A stretch of DNA of 64,000 bases from Parietichytrium sp. I65-24A. Taxonomy: Eukaryota; Sar; Bigyra; Thraustochytrida; Thraustochytriidae. Below the pieces are notes generated by a model. That model searched no databases. It saw nothing but the letters and a program-made list of their open reading frames with translations, and was not told the origin of the DNA. Within the stretch, counting starts at the first letter, position 1. Every line of letters starts with the position of its first letter. The stretch lies in NCBI GenBank assembly GCA_012862575.1, contig BLSF01000029.1, positions 310,001 through 374,000 of the forward strand, in the 5' to 3' direction. Made by a program: the position numbers and the translations under genes. Of this stretch, positions 9,516-20,200 are shown piece by piece.

Positions 9516-12500
9516 ATGGATCGGCATATCGAGCTAGTGATAGACCTCAAATCTCTGAGATTGACTGCGTCGCAACATGCTTCAAGGTTGGTGGGCAAGA
9601 GCGGCTACATGAAAGTGCGGCTGGGCGAATACGTGCATCGAACAGAGACGTCCACGCTTGAGCCCTTTTACACAAGCTTCGATGAAGTGTGCTCGTTCCC
9701 GGTGCAAAGGAAAGATGTGAAACCGGACACCATCATGCACATCACGCTCAAGTCATTTGTCACGCAAGGCTTGCTCAAACTCAAACCTGGACGCTCAAAG
9801 GTGGCCGTGGGGTCTGTGTACGTGAAAGTGGCAGAGGTTGCGGCCATTGGGGCTCCCCAAAATACAGGCACATACCAAATGTTTTCAGACGAAGACCGTA
9901 CGAATCCGCTGGGAGAGATCGAGCTGGCCATGTACTGGTGCCTGAAACAGGATGCCCCGGCGCCATCTTCCCCGCTTTCGAACCGGAGATACTATTCTAA
10001 AGCTTTCTCGAAGAGCATTCCGCTGGACTTGGCCGTAGGAGTCGACGGTATCAGGAAATCGGATTCGTGGGTGGACAATGAGGGTGGCCTTGCCGACTGG
10101 AATGGATACTCGAAACTCAAGGTCACCGTTCTCGAAGCGAAGGGTTTGCGCGCTGCAGATTCCAACGGACTCAGCGACCCGTACTGCGTGATCAGTTGCA
10201 AAGGGTCTCGCTTCAAGACTGCAGTGGTGAAAAAGACACTGAATCCTGTTTGGAACGAGAGCTTCAACTTTTCCGCGCGAGAGGATATTGATGCTGAGGA
10301 TCAAATTAATATTCTTCTTCGTGACTCCGACCTCGTGAGCCACGACGACGACCTTGGGGAGCTGAGACTACCCATATGGGCTGTCTGTAGCTCCCACCAA
10401 TTTGCACAAGCTCAGTGGTTTGACCTTGTGCCGACCTCGCGTATGACATGCTGGAACCGTTCCAAGAGCCTTGGGAGTGTCAAGGTGCGCGTTGAGTACC
10501 AGCCTCCTTCGAATTCCCACGGTTCAGTCTCGAATACCTATCCAAACAGCATGTCGTCTCGGCGATCTGATCTCGGCCAAGTCTCTTTCAAATCTGATCT
10601 TACTTCAACGAACAAGCCGTCGTACTATATTAGGGTCATACAGGCTAGGAACCTTGCATCTGCTGACGCGAACGGATTCAGCGACCCGTACTGCGTCTTG
10701 ACGTTCGCCAATGAAATGCATAAGACGCGAACGATCAAAAAGAATCTTCATCCAAAATGGAACCAGACCTTCCACTTTGGTCTGCGCCACTACATCGGGG
10801 ACATGGACTTGCTGCGCCTGTCGATTTACGATAAGGACTTTGGCGTCCTTGAGGGAGTGTCGGATGATAAGCTTGGACAGGTGGATATTCCGGCATACCT
10901 CTTGAAGCAAAACGATAGTGGAAGCGTGCCACGCTGGTTTCCGCTCGAGTCAAGCAAGCATTCCGTTGGAGGAGAGATTCAGATTTCATCCTTATACGTC
11001 CCGCCGTCGTCGCATTCCAAGGATACAGTTGCTCGGGAGTTATACAAAGGGAAAGAATGGTTTTATGAGCTTCAAGTCACCCTGATGAACGCCACTCATC
11101 TCGCTGGCAAGACGAGAAGTGGTACTCTGTCTTCCTTTTGTGTCCTTCAGTGTGGAAACTCCAAGTCTGTGAGATCCAAGCTTCAAAAGCGAACCTACAA
11201 CCCGGTTTGGAACGAAAAGTTCACTTTCAAGGAGAGCATTGATCACTCCCGAGGGGGGTTGGGGAGGATGGACACGCTCAAGCTGTATGTCTACGCACAC
11301 GACAAATTGATCGGTAAATTGGAACTGAGCCTCGGTGATATTTTGGATCGCATGGGATACGTAGATCAGCAAGGTGCCTCCGTGGTTGAAGACTTTTCTC
11401 TTTCACCCCCGGATGGAGAAGAGCTTGCTTTCGAAGAGGAAAGCGTGGCAAGCGCGGATCCTGCGCCAGGGGAAGCAAAGGGGGAACACACTTCCTCGCC
11501 AAGGAGTTTTTTCTCCTCTCTCCGGTCTCCGCGAATGGGCCGCAAAATGTTCTGGCGGTCCCGAGACAATAGTTCTGACCTCTCCGCTGGTCGGCAGAGC
11601 AGTGATGAAGAGACCGAAGAGGAGCAGGAGGTGAAAGGTCCGGGAGAAGAGAAGGACGGACCCAGTGCTGCAAAGTCCAGCGAAGGCGTTCAATCCCCGA
11701 AGTTTGCAAAGCTTGCTTTCTCAGCAATCAAAATGACGGTAAAAGAAACGGATGAGAAGAGCAGATCAAAGCTCCAGCAAGCCTCATTCAGCACCGGAGA
11801 GGGGGGAGACGTTTCGCAACTCGACCAGATCATTGGTGCGCGAGTTCAAGACTTGGAAACAGCGACTAGCACCTCGGGCGAGGACTCGCGTTTTGCCGAT
11901 GACGACTCATACGGTCGTGTAATGCTCCGCCTTAATATCCGACCTGTTGGAGAAATGCGAGTCGTAAAATCTGAAAAGCTGATAGCACGTTTGGGCAAGG
12001 TTCAAGATTTGCTCCCGGCCAACACACCTTGGACGAGCGCTCCACAAAGCTTAGTGGCTAAGGTATCATATGGTCTGGATTCACAAGAGAGCAATGTGTG
12101 CAAGCTCTTAGCTCTCTCTGGCGGGATTGGCTGCTTCAACAAACTCTTCACATTCAGCTCCCCGCAGGAAACGCTTTTGGAGATGCAAAAGCGGTTCCCG
12201 GACCCAGCTACAGCACGCAGGCAGAGCGCGCTCGTCATCGAGTTGTTTGACTCCGAGAACGATAAACCAATTGCCGCCACGAAGGTCTCAGCAAATGAAG
12301 TTGAAACCGCAGTGAAGAAGCATGTACCCTTCGTGAAAAGCCTTGAAGCAAGCTACTTTCCCGGCACCAAGCCGACCATCGAACTTGAGCTATTCAAAAC
12401 TCAGGTCGAATCGGAAATGAAGCCGAAGATTGGGTACTTTCATTTGCGTCTGCTTTCGCTCAAAATTAGAAACAAGAGATTTGACTGCTCGTTTCGAATG

Positions 12501-15500
12501 GTGATACGCTATAAACAGCAAGTGACATCGGCGTCGTGCGGATGCGGCCAACTCAGCGTAGAGTTTGACAAAGATATTCACCACTACTCCTTCGCAGCAC
12601 ATGAAATGTATTCTCCAGTAGAAATTCTAGTCTTTTACAAGAAGACCAGCGATGCAGAGGGCGAACTAGAAGAGACTGGCGAAGCGAGCTCCAAGTGGGG
12701 AAACTTACTAGGGTCTTCCACCCTGACCGCGTTTGAATTGCTTGAGCTTGAGGCGCGTGTCGTCCTTGAAAACCAAACGCTGCTGGGCTCGCCTCAGTGG
12801 CCACAGATTAAGCTCCCAATCGTCAAACATGGTAAAATTCGCGCGACCCTGTGGCTGGAGGCGATTTTTGACGAAGATGTTTCACAGGAAATCATGCCCA
12901 ATCCTAATCCGTATAAGCAACAGGGCAAGGCATTCACAATGGCAAATCTGCGCAGCGAAATTAATCGAACGATGACAATCTTGAGCTGGTTCGCAGTCGT
13001 GGGAGGCGGAGTAAGACACTTACTCGATTGGAAGAATACCGCACACACCATCTTGGCGATATTCTTGACGATTGTATTTTGCACGAATGACACCTTTTCA
13101 GAACGTATCATGGCCCTGCCTCTGTACGTGATACTCAGCTATGTTGTGAAAAAGCACCACCAGAGAATGAGTGGCACAAGCTTTCGGAAAATGCGGATGG
13201 ATACCACCAAACGCGCCACCAAGGCTTGTCTCAAAATTGCTGTCATCAGAGCAAGGAACCTTCCCACCCCTGACGGCCAACGTTTACCACGGCCAAGTGC
13301 ACGCGATGGACTTGCCCAATCTCGCAACGTCAAATTAAATGTTGAAACCGTCAGTTCGAGAAGCGCAGCTCCGCCCGATACGCAAAGGTTTGGGCGACTC
13401 CGTAGTATGCTTAGTCGCAGGACTCAGCGCGCAGGTAGCATAGCGAAAGGCTCTGTGGCTGGTACCCCGCCTTCAGGAGATCGCTTTGACGAGGAACGAC
13501 AAAGCTCCTCGGCTGATGCTGCATTTGCAGTGAGTAGCAAGCTTAAAAGGCGGTTGACCATAGAAGACGCGCCCTCTGCTCGAGTGAAGGTGTATGTTCG
13601 AGATCTCATGGATGACAAATCTAGCAGTATGATTGGAACTTCCCGAACCAGCCTACCCACGGCCCATCCAGAATTCTCCATCAGCAAACAGGGTTATGAG
13701 GCTGCCCGCGCCTCGCGGCTGGATGCGTCTTTGATTAGCTGGGAGTGCGGCGCAGGGAATACCTATCCAGCATTTATAGCTCAACTCGGGCTTCGTGCCG
13801 TGCACTCTGCAGTAGTCGTTCTTCGCGTTTTCGAAGGACAGCATTTGGCAACCAAAGACGGTCCCTTGCGACAACCAACCATAGTGGTACAGCACCTGAA
13901 TTCGAAGGGCAAGGTAAATGAGCTCAAGTCTCGCACCTCGCAGCGCAACCTCGACTCTTCAAACCCGGCCTGGTTCGAAGAGTTTGTGCTCGGTTCCTCT
14001 GACCCGCTGTACCTCCCGGATAGTATTGAGGTTCAAGTTCGAGATGCAGAGAATATTGACGAAAAGTTGGCTTCCTGGAGAATCCATGTGAGCATTATCT
14101 CTTCTGTATTCGGGAAACAAGGCCATAGTCGGTGGGTCGACCTTGCTCCGATCCCTGGCGTTTCAAATGAGAGCAAATCTTGTTCTGGGCAGCTTCGCCT
14201 GAGCATGCTTTTGCTCGATTTCTCTCTCTGCAGAGCTGGACGCTCGCTTTTGGAAAACTACGAGTATCTTCTTCGTGATGAGCAGGCGGGAGCTGCAGAC
14301 AGAGAACCTCATCCTCGAGGCAGTGAATTAGGCTCTGGAAGATTCTCGGAATTGTGCAGCTTTGATGATGACGAATTGTCTCGTTCGAGCCCCGATTCGT
14401 GGTTCCGGTCATGCACCGAGCTCGTGTTGAAGGTTGAGAACGCATCTGCGAGCAGCAGGAAGGACAGATTTCTAGGCGCAGCTCGAATACCGTTAGCCTC
14501 GCTTGTTGTGGACGAGGAGAAGCTTCGGCAGCCAGTATTCGAGCAATGGGTTCCTCTTTTGCCACTGTATGACGGCTCTCGCGAGGACGCAATTGTGAGA
14601 GGCCGCTTACGTGCAGGCACGTGCTTCAGCAACGGCTCGCTCAAGGACAGCGGTCAGATCCGATCACTCGGTGAGATCTTTGTCCGGCTTGAGCTTGAAC
14701 TTCCAGACCCACGCGCCAAGGAAAAGCTAATGGAGATGGAGGAGGCAAAGCGTGCAGACAAGGGTGGTCCCATGGCAACTCTTCGTATGATAAATCAGAG
14801 ACTGGAAAATTTGCAAAATGCGCTCTTTGATTTTAACAACAAAATTGAGCGGCTCAAGAACCTGTTCAATTGGTCACATCCGCGCAAGACAGACCTGATG
14901 CTCAAGCTAGTGCTTATGCTTACTGTCGTCTTCACACTGATCCCGAGCCGCTACATTGTGATGTTTGTCGCACTTTTCATGTTTACAGAGCGTTTCCGTC
15001 CACTTGGCACAATGGCGCTAAAGTTCAACCACTTGCTGGCTCTAGCGCCGACTGATGAAGACCTCGAAAAGGCGTGCTCCGGGGAGGTGGTGGAAGCGAA
15101 GCGCAGAAAAGAGAAGCCTCCCTCACAAGTCGAGGTTCCCAATATCGCGGCATCAGTTGGCATCATACCTGTCGGGGAGGAAGCCATAGCTGATCTATCT
15201 GCGGTCATCGAAAAGGCCAAGTTATGGTCCTCCGCGAGAAGCAGTCGAATCAACGCTGAAATCAGCGCCGAGTCCTTGGACGATGGGTTTGCAAGCCATC
15301 TTCGGATGTTGACGGTGATATCGAAGACGTTCACTGCATCCAAGTTCAAATGGGTTTCGAACTTTTTCTTTTTCATTCCTCGCGAGCAGACTTTGATGAT
15401 CTGGACATCGCGAGAAGCCTTTGAAGCAAATCAGACACCGCTTGGGCAGGAGACGCAACTTGTGGCGCTACAAAACCACGTCACCGACAAAGACCTGCAC

Positions 15501-15812
15501 GGATGCGAGCAGAAAGATTGCGCTTTCGTTGTAATATGTAAATTAGTTCAGGGCTCTTCTCGCAGAAGACTGCTGAGCTCTGGCACGCCAAAGTCTTCAA
15601 GCAGCAATCTCGGTCAGGGGCAGTCCCCGGGCAGAGCCGCGCCGCTTTCGCCGCTGTCGCTCTCGCCGCTCAGTCCGGATTCGCGGTTGTTCAAGGGTCT
15701 AGCTAGCGACGAAGGTGCAGAAGAGTTTGTGAAGTTTGTTTTGGTAGCAAACAGTGCTGCGAAGAAGAGAAAATGGATACAGGTCATATCTCATTCGCAA
15801 TTCGCCCATTAA
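9516..15812 (+). CDS. giant multi-C2 transmembrane protein (MCTP-like) with PH-like C-terminus
   Basis: 2098 aa, intronless, probably at an ER or contact-site membrane binding phospholipid with calcium. Order of parts: N-terminal C2-like region (1-150); C2 at about 200-320 with DSNGLSDPYC and an Asp-rich loop; C2 at about 370-490 with DANGFSDPYC; C2 at about 516-640 lacking the Asp ligands; acidic Ser-rich linker; further C2-like segment (about 970-1080); membrane segment (about 1150-1212); two more C2-like regions (about 1238 and 1430-1530); second membrane segment (about 1788-1830); and a C-terminal region ending FVLVANSAAKKRKWIQVI, like the last helix of a PH domain. Both membrane segments resemble halves of the MCTP C-terminal domain (LLDWKN; LFNWSHPRKTDL; TERFRPLG). 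The longest frame begins at GTG (9477); I use the first ATG. Domain borders are approximate. Confidence 0.88.
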   Translation: MDRHIELVIDLKSLRLTASQHASRLVGKSGYMKVRLGEYVHRTETSTLEPFYTSFDEVCSFPVQRKDVKPDTIMHITLKSFVTQGLLKLKPGRSKVAVGSVYVKVAEVAAIGAPQNTGTYQMFSDEDRTNPLGEIELAMYWCLKQDAPAPSSPLSNRRYYSKAFSKSIPLDLAVGVDGIRKSDSWVDNEGGLADWNGYSKLKVTVLEAKGLRAADSNGLSDPYCVISCKGSRFKTAVVKKTLNPVWNESFNFSAREDIDAEDQINILLRDSDLVSHDDDLGELRLPIWAVCSSHQFAQAQWFDLVPTSRMTCWNRSKSLGSVKVRVEYQPPSNSHGSVSNTYPNSMSSRRSDLGQVSFKSDLTSTNKPSYYIRVIQARNLASADANGFSDPYCVLTFANEMHKTRTIKKNLHPKWNQTFHFGLRHYIGDMDLLRLSIYDKDFGVLEGVSDDKLGQVDIPAYLLKQNDSGSVPRWFPLESSKHSVGGEIQISSLYVPPSSHSKDTVARELYKGKEWFYELQVTLMNATHLAGKTRSGTLSSFCVLQCGNSKSVRSKLQKRTYNPVWNEKFTFKESIDHSRGGLGRMDTLKLYVYAHDKLIGKLELSLGDILDRMGYVDQQGASVVEDFSLSPPDGEELAFEEESVASADPAPGEAKGEHTSSPRSFFSSLRSPRMGRKMFWRSRDNSSDLSAGRQSSDEETEEEQEVKGPGEEKDGPSAAKSSEGVQSPKFAKLAFSAIKMTVKETDEKSRSKLQQASFSTGEGGDVSQLDQIIGARVQDLETATSTSGEDSRFADDDSYGRVMLRLNIRPVGEMRVVKSEKLIARLGKVQDLLPANTPWTSAPQSLVAKVSYGLDSQESNVCKLLALSGGIGCFNKLFTFSSPQETLLEMQKRFPDPATARRQSALVIELFDSENDKPIAATKVSANEVETAVKKHVPFVKSLEASYFPGTKPTIELELFKTQVESEMKPKIGYFHLRLLSLKIRNKRFDCSFRMVIRYKQQVTSASCGCGQLSVEFDKDIHHYSFAAHEMYSPVEILVFYKKTSDAEGELEETGEASSKWGNLLGSSTLTAFELLELEARVVLENQTLLGSPQWPQIKLPIVKHGKIRATLWLEAIFDEDVSQEIMPNPNPYKQQGKAFTMANLRSEINRTMTILSWFAVVGGGVRHLLDWKNTAHTILAIFLTIVFCTNDTFSERIMALPLYVILSYVVKKHHQRMSGTSFRKMRMDTTKRATKACLKIAVIRARNLPTPDGQRLPRPSARDGLAQSRNVKLNVETVSSRSAAPPDTQRFGRLRSMLSRRTQRAGSIAKGSVAGTPPSGDRFDEERQSSSADAAFAVSSKLKRRLTIEDAPSARVKVYVRDLMDDKSSSMIGTSRTSLPTAHPEFSISKQGYEAARASRLDASLISWECGAGNTYPAFIAQLGLRAVHSAVVVLRVFEGQHLATKDGPLRQPTIVVQHLNSKGKVNELKSRTSQRNLDSSNPAWFEEFVLGSSDPLYLPDSIEVQVRDAENIDEKLASWRIHVSIISSVFGKQGHSRWVDLAPIPGVSNESKSCSGQLRLSMLLLDFSLCRAGRSLLENYEYLLRDEQAGAADREPHPRGSELGSGRFSELCSFDDDELSRSSPDSWFRSCTELVLKVENASASSRKDRFLGAARIPLASLVVDEEKLRQPVFEQWVPLLPLYDGSREDAIVRGRLRAGTCFSNGSLKDSGQIRSLGEIFVRLELELPDPRAKEKLMEMEEAKRADKGGPMATLRMINQRLENLQNALFDFNNKIERLKNLFNWSHPRKTDLMLKLVLMLTVVFTLIPSRYIVMFVALFMFTERFRPLGTMALKFNHLLALAPTDEDLEKACSGEVVEAKRRKEKPPSQVEVPNIAASVGIIPVGEEAIADLSAVIEKAKLWSSARSSRINAEISAESLDDGFASHLRMLTVISKTFTASKFKWVSNFFFFIPREQTLMIWTSREAFEANQTPLGQETQLVALQNHVTDKDLHGCEQKDCAFVVICKLVQGSSRRRLLSSGTPKSSSSNLGQGQSPGRAAPLSPLSLSPLSPDSRLFKGLASDEGAEEFVKFVLVANSAAKKRKWIQVISHSQFAH

Positions 15813-16171
15813 AATGTTTGCAGTGGACTGGCTTGGCATCAATCTTGTAAATGTCTGTAGATTGTTTTAACTGTGAAGTTGAGGGATGTATTTTCCAATC
15901 ATAAGCACTCCTTCGGGGTAGTTCTCTCTTGCAGGGAATGGAATTTGTAGACTAACTAACTCTTTGTAATTTTAAAAAGAAATCCAAAAGGTCTAGTCGT
16001 CGCCCGCAAATCCGGAGAGATGCACGAATTCCAGTCAAGTGAAGAATTTAATTATTGCAAATTGAAGGAATGAAAAAAAAATTGCGAAATTTCGATAGTG
16101 TAGTGTTCAATGTGGGATTGCGCAGCGTTGATTTCGTGCGCGGGAGTGTAAAGTGGATGATGACATATTAT
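15813..16171. other. convergent 3' spacer
   Basis: Spacer between the 3' ends of the multi-C2 gene (+) and the PAN-like gene (-). AT-rich, probably 3' UTRs only. Confidence 0.5.
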
Positions 16172-17266
16172 TTAGTGCTCAATCTCAGTGGAGAGAAAGC
16201 AAGGGTTGGCAGACTCCACGCTTCCCGCAGAGGAGACCATGGAGTGCCGAGAAGCCTTTTCGGCATCGTCAAACACATCGACCTCCTTGTTGCTGCGTCT
16301 CATCTTGATGACGAGGAGAGCGGAACCAGCCACAAGCACACAGCCAGCTGCAATGACAGGAATGATGATTCCGAGTCCGAGGCCACTCTCGCTATCGTCG
16401 GTCGGGGTAGAGTCGGAAGTGGACACGCACGAAGCTGAGCCCGACTCGCACGCCGTGAGAACGTCGTTGGAAGCAAGGGCCTTGCGGTAGAAGGATCCAG
16501 AAGTCAAAGCAACTGAGGCTGTTTCAGTGTCCACGTTTGTCACAAGCTCCCGGCAGAGCCCGTCAATGACAATAAAGCCAGAGCAAGCCGTTCCCAGTGC
16601 ATCGCACATCGAGCTGCAGTCCGAGCTGGTGTAGTCAGTGCTTTCCGAAAAAGTCTGAAGGGTCTTGGACACTCCCTTGGTGTTGTTTGGGTAGGCAAGG
16701 TATGGGTAAAATCGCTGCTCCTCCTCACAGGAGTCTTGGCGGATGAAAAGCTTTCCAGGGAAGGTGAGCTTTTTTGGGCGGAAGCTGGTGACCTTGGAGT
16801 AAAAGCATGCCGTGAATGGCGGCATCTGCGGCGGCTGGTAGAGGCCGACAGCCACGCACCCGGTCATGCCGCTGCAAGTGGAGAACGCCTCGATAATTCC
16901 CTTCTCCTGGGTGACCTGAATGCATTGTCCGAGGCGCTCGAGGTTGGTGTCTACCATGCTTGCGACCTTGTGATAGCAATAGTCGCCGACCGTGACGTCG
17001 CCGTCGGTCCCGTTGCGATGGGCGATGATGTGGGAGTTGACATAGTACCCCAAGTCGGTGCTATTCGAACCCGCGCAGCTCACTTCCTGTGGGAAGATGG
17101 ATGCGCTTGTGAGCTTGACGATTTCGCTCGCTGTGACAGAGTTATCGAACGAGGACCCCACGGTGGAGAGGATGCCCACCTGCGAGACGCCACATTTCGT
17201 GAGATCGGAGACGTCTGCGCCAAGAGCTACGGCGGAGCTGGCCACCAATGAAAGCAAGACTCTCAT
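16172..17266 (-). CDS. secreted single-pass Cys-rich membrane protein, PAN-like (paralogue 1)
   Basis: 364 aa, intronless. The start is the ATG giving MRVLLSLVASSAVALGA, a clear signal peptide; the frame continues upstream only to a GTG. The ectodomain (about 18-295) has many Cys residues and N-glycosylation sequons. Near the membrane it carries DCSSMCDALGTACSGF and then GLCRELV, which has the Cys spacing and GF/CxL pattern of PAN/Apple modules (about 209-240). One transmembrane helix (about 297-322) is followed by a basic stop-transfer stretch and a roughly 40-residue tail. The product is clearly homologous to the gene at 21163, sharing the SG[ST]FYRK and LxxCES blocks. A surface receptor or adhesin for protein or carbohydrate is inferred from the PAN-like part. 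No catalytic motif seen. Confidence 0.85.
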   Translation of the reverse strand: MRVLLSLVASSAVALGADVSDLTKCGVSQVGILSTVGSSFDNSVTASEIVKLTSASIFPQEVSCAGSNSTDLGYYVNSHIIAHRNGTDGDVTVGDYCYHKVASMVDTNLERLGQCIQVTQEKGIIEAFSTCSGMTGCVAVGLYQPPQMPPFTACFYSKVTSFRPKKLTFPGKLFIRQDSCEEEQRFYPYLAYPNNTKGVSKTLQTFSESTDYTSSDCSSMCDALGTACSGFIVIDGLCRELVTNVDTETASVALTSGSFYRKALASNDVLTACESGSASCVSTSDSTPTDDSESGLGLGIIIPVIAAGCVLVAGSALLVIKMRRSNKEVDVFDDAEKASRHSMVSSAGSVESANPCFLSTEIEH

Positions 17267-20200
17267 CTTACTGCGCGTCTTGCTGGAGAAAGTCGATATA
17301 CTTGACGTTTTGCCGGTGCGCCTTCGCTTCCCGAGGTCCTTCTTCCTTTCTTCAAGGTCTGCTGGCACTCAGTGCACAGTACGCCGCGGGGGGAGGGCAC
17401 TTACAATTGCCTTTGGGGTCTATAGACGAGCCAACTTGCAGTGGCAGTGTGCTGCAAGTGTTTGAGCTTCGCGCACTATTCCGTCACTCCACAGAGTCTT
17501 TCAGTGTAAGAGACGAAAAAGGTTTGTAGGAAAGTGACAAAAAGCCCCTTGCACGGAGTGTAACACGACTCTTCGGCTCTGGACCGCAGCTCCAGTGGAC
17601 GGAGCGTTAGCCCATCCTCTAGCTCCCCCTAGCCTCGGCACCTCCACAACTCGACACCTACCTCGTAACCTCGTGGAGTGAGGCACTACTACAGCCGTAG
17701 CCCAGATTGGGTGTGTTCCGGGCCGTCCGCCAATCGATGGAGGAAGAAGAATCGCGAGAATCGAGCATCCGATACGCTCGCTGCTATCGATGATCACGAT
17801 CTCAGCGCCACTTCCAAATCTTCCAATTTTGGTGTTGATCTAACTTTTGCAGAAAACCTTGCTCGAATTTCGCTTCTTTCGCTTACGTGCTTATTGTCTG
17901 CTGTCTGTCTCACACAAAAGTCTCAGGTCTCAAGTCTCAGAGGAAGGGACGGCGGCCCGATTCTCTGTCTTTTCTCTTCTCTCTTCTCAATCTTCGCACT
18001 CTTCGCTTGCAAGATGGACATTGGCTTTGACTTTGATTGGCATTGGCCAACATTGGAATTTGCATTGTTGGCACTGTTGGCACTGGTTGGCGTTGGGTCT
18101 TACTTCAATAGTACAGCACAGTACTAATTTTTGCAGTAAAGAATGTACCAGGTGAGTGAGTTTCAGGCTGTGTTTCGAAGCGGCCGCCGGGATGAAGAAG
18201 TCGTGGTGGCGGTGCTGGCAGAGCCGTAGACGGACCAGAAGGTGATGGATAGAAACTGTTCACTGAACAGAGAATAGAAAGAAACAAAAGAAAGAAACGA
18301 AAGAAAGAAAGAGTGGTCGCTTGCGCGAGGAGGCAAAAAGCATTCATGGCGGCGTGTGAATAAGTTGGCTAGTTTACAACCATGTAACTTGGCCTTCTTA
18401 AAAAGCACCTTTGAGTCCGCCGTCAATGGACGCTGATGGATAAAAAAGTTTTATGAAATTGAAATTACCTCTCATTCGAATCAATCAACGCAAAGGATTG
18501 ACAATGGCGAGCTTGTTTCTAGTTATCATTTACACAGTCACCAAGCGAGGCTGTCCGCCAACAATCTTTCAAAGTTTGGGTTGTTGCCAACTGGCAGGTC
18601 GATTGCGTTGTGTTGTCTGTTGTCTCGACTGTCTCGATTGTCTCGACGCGCTTCCATGGATCGGCCGCTGTGGCCCCAGTGGCCGCAGCCAGGAAGTTGT
18701 AACAGTGCACCACGTGCTAAGCTTATCGCGTGCTCCTGTAGCTTTTGTACCTCTTGTAATCTCTTGTACCTTTTCTACCACACCACCAACAGAGATCAAC
18801 AGAGCTCACGCAGCTCACGCGAGAGGATGCGGTCGCGGTGCTAGAAATCTATCGCACTTGGGAGAACGTCTGGACAGTCTGGACCGATGGACCGATCCAC
18901 AAAGTCTGCAAACTTGGATAGCTTGGACGTCAGCAGCGCTCGGCAGCGCAGGTGGTGTTACATTGGCGCACGATGTGTCCGGCGATTTGAAAGCGATTCG
19001 AAGATGGTCGAAGGTAAAACTCAAAAGAAGGTTTCATCGACTCCCCTGATGCCAACCTGATCTTCAGAGAAACGCGTCGGTGGAATCCTCGTCGCTCGTC
19101 TCTCTCGCACCATTGCTCACAACTCACAACTCATAACTCAATTGAACAGAACATCGAAAATTGAACATTGGACATTGATAATTGAACATTGAACACAAAA
19201 GCCTGCCTCTGCAGTCTCTGCAGTGCCAACTCTTCGGCCACTTCACCTTTTGCTGCGGAGAGCACAGCACAGCATAGCACAGCACAGTCAGCGATTGAAT
19301 TCTCGGCACACGTTCCCGAGTGGGAGCGCAGTAGCCCTACTCACATGACCACTGAACAGTCCTCGTACCTTCCGCAGCTCTCCCAGTTTGCTTGGCTTCT
19401 AATAGCTGGAGCTGAGCGAAGGAAAGAAAACGGACGAGTAAGAGTGGGGCCTCATCCTCGTCGGCTGCTCTCTCGTCTCGTCCTCCTTCTCTTGAATTCT
19501 GAGTCCTGAAACCTGAATTTGGAGAAGGCTCTGGCAGGCAGCGTCGTCAACTGGATAGATGGATAGATGGCGGTGCATGGTTGCGCCGCTTGCTTTCTGG
19601 GAGCTTGGCAGCCACTGCAATTTCCATTAGCCCGACGGCGCACCGCTATGACTGCGCTACGAACATTACGACACGCGCGGCTGTCCATTTCCGAGAAAGC
19701 CTCAGCGTCTCGGCATCTCTCTGCGTCTCATGGTGAAGAGAGAGCGAGAGAGAGAGTCTGAGAGTCTGTCTGTCTGTCTTTCTATCTGTCTATCTTCTTG
19801 TGGAGGACAGCGACTGACACTCGCTTTCGAGTTGGCGACGGCCAAGTCGACCAATCTTGAAGATTGACTGCTGTGATCGATCATTCACAACTCGTCATAT
19901 CTTTTCTCGACAAGGCAACTACCCCGAGGCACCTTGACCCTAGATTTTGTGGCACTCTGTGGCCCGGCTGGGCTGACCCGATCGAGATGCGGTTGTGACT
20001 TTTTTGATTTGACTTCCAACTAAAAATAAGTCCTTCCATTCCTTGGATGTGTATGTGCATGTAACCCCAGAGACTCCGAAGAGCCAAGAGTCCGGACACA
20101 TTTGATTGACACAATTTGACACTGACGAAACGGACGAATTTGTGGTCTGCGGACTGCAGAAAGCAATCGTCTACGCCGTCTACGCTCTTGTGGTCCGCAG

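Noticed and set aside
17267-17368. 34-residue basic N-terminal extension of PAN-like paralogue 1
   Set aside because: It starts at GTG and would bury the signal peptide; the ATG at 17266 puts the signal peptide at the N-terminus.
18453-19049. 198-codon open frame with CLDCLDCLD repeats
   Set aside because: The Cys-Leu-Asp repeat is a GTCTCGACT-type simple repeat and the rest shows no domain.
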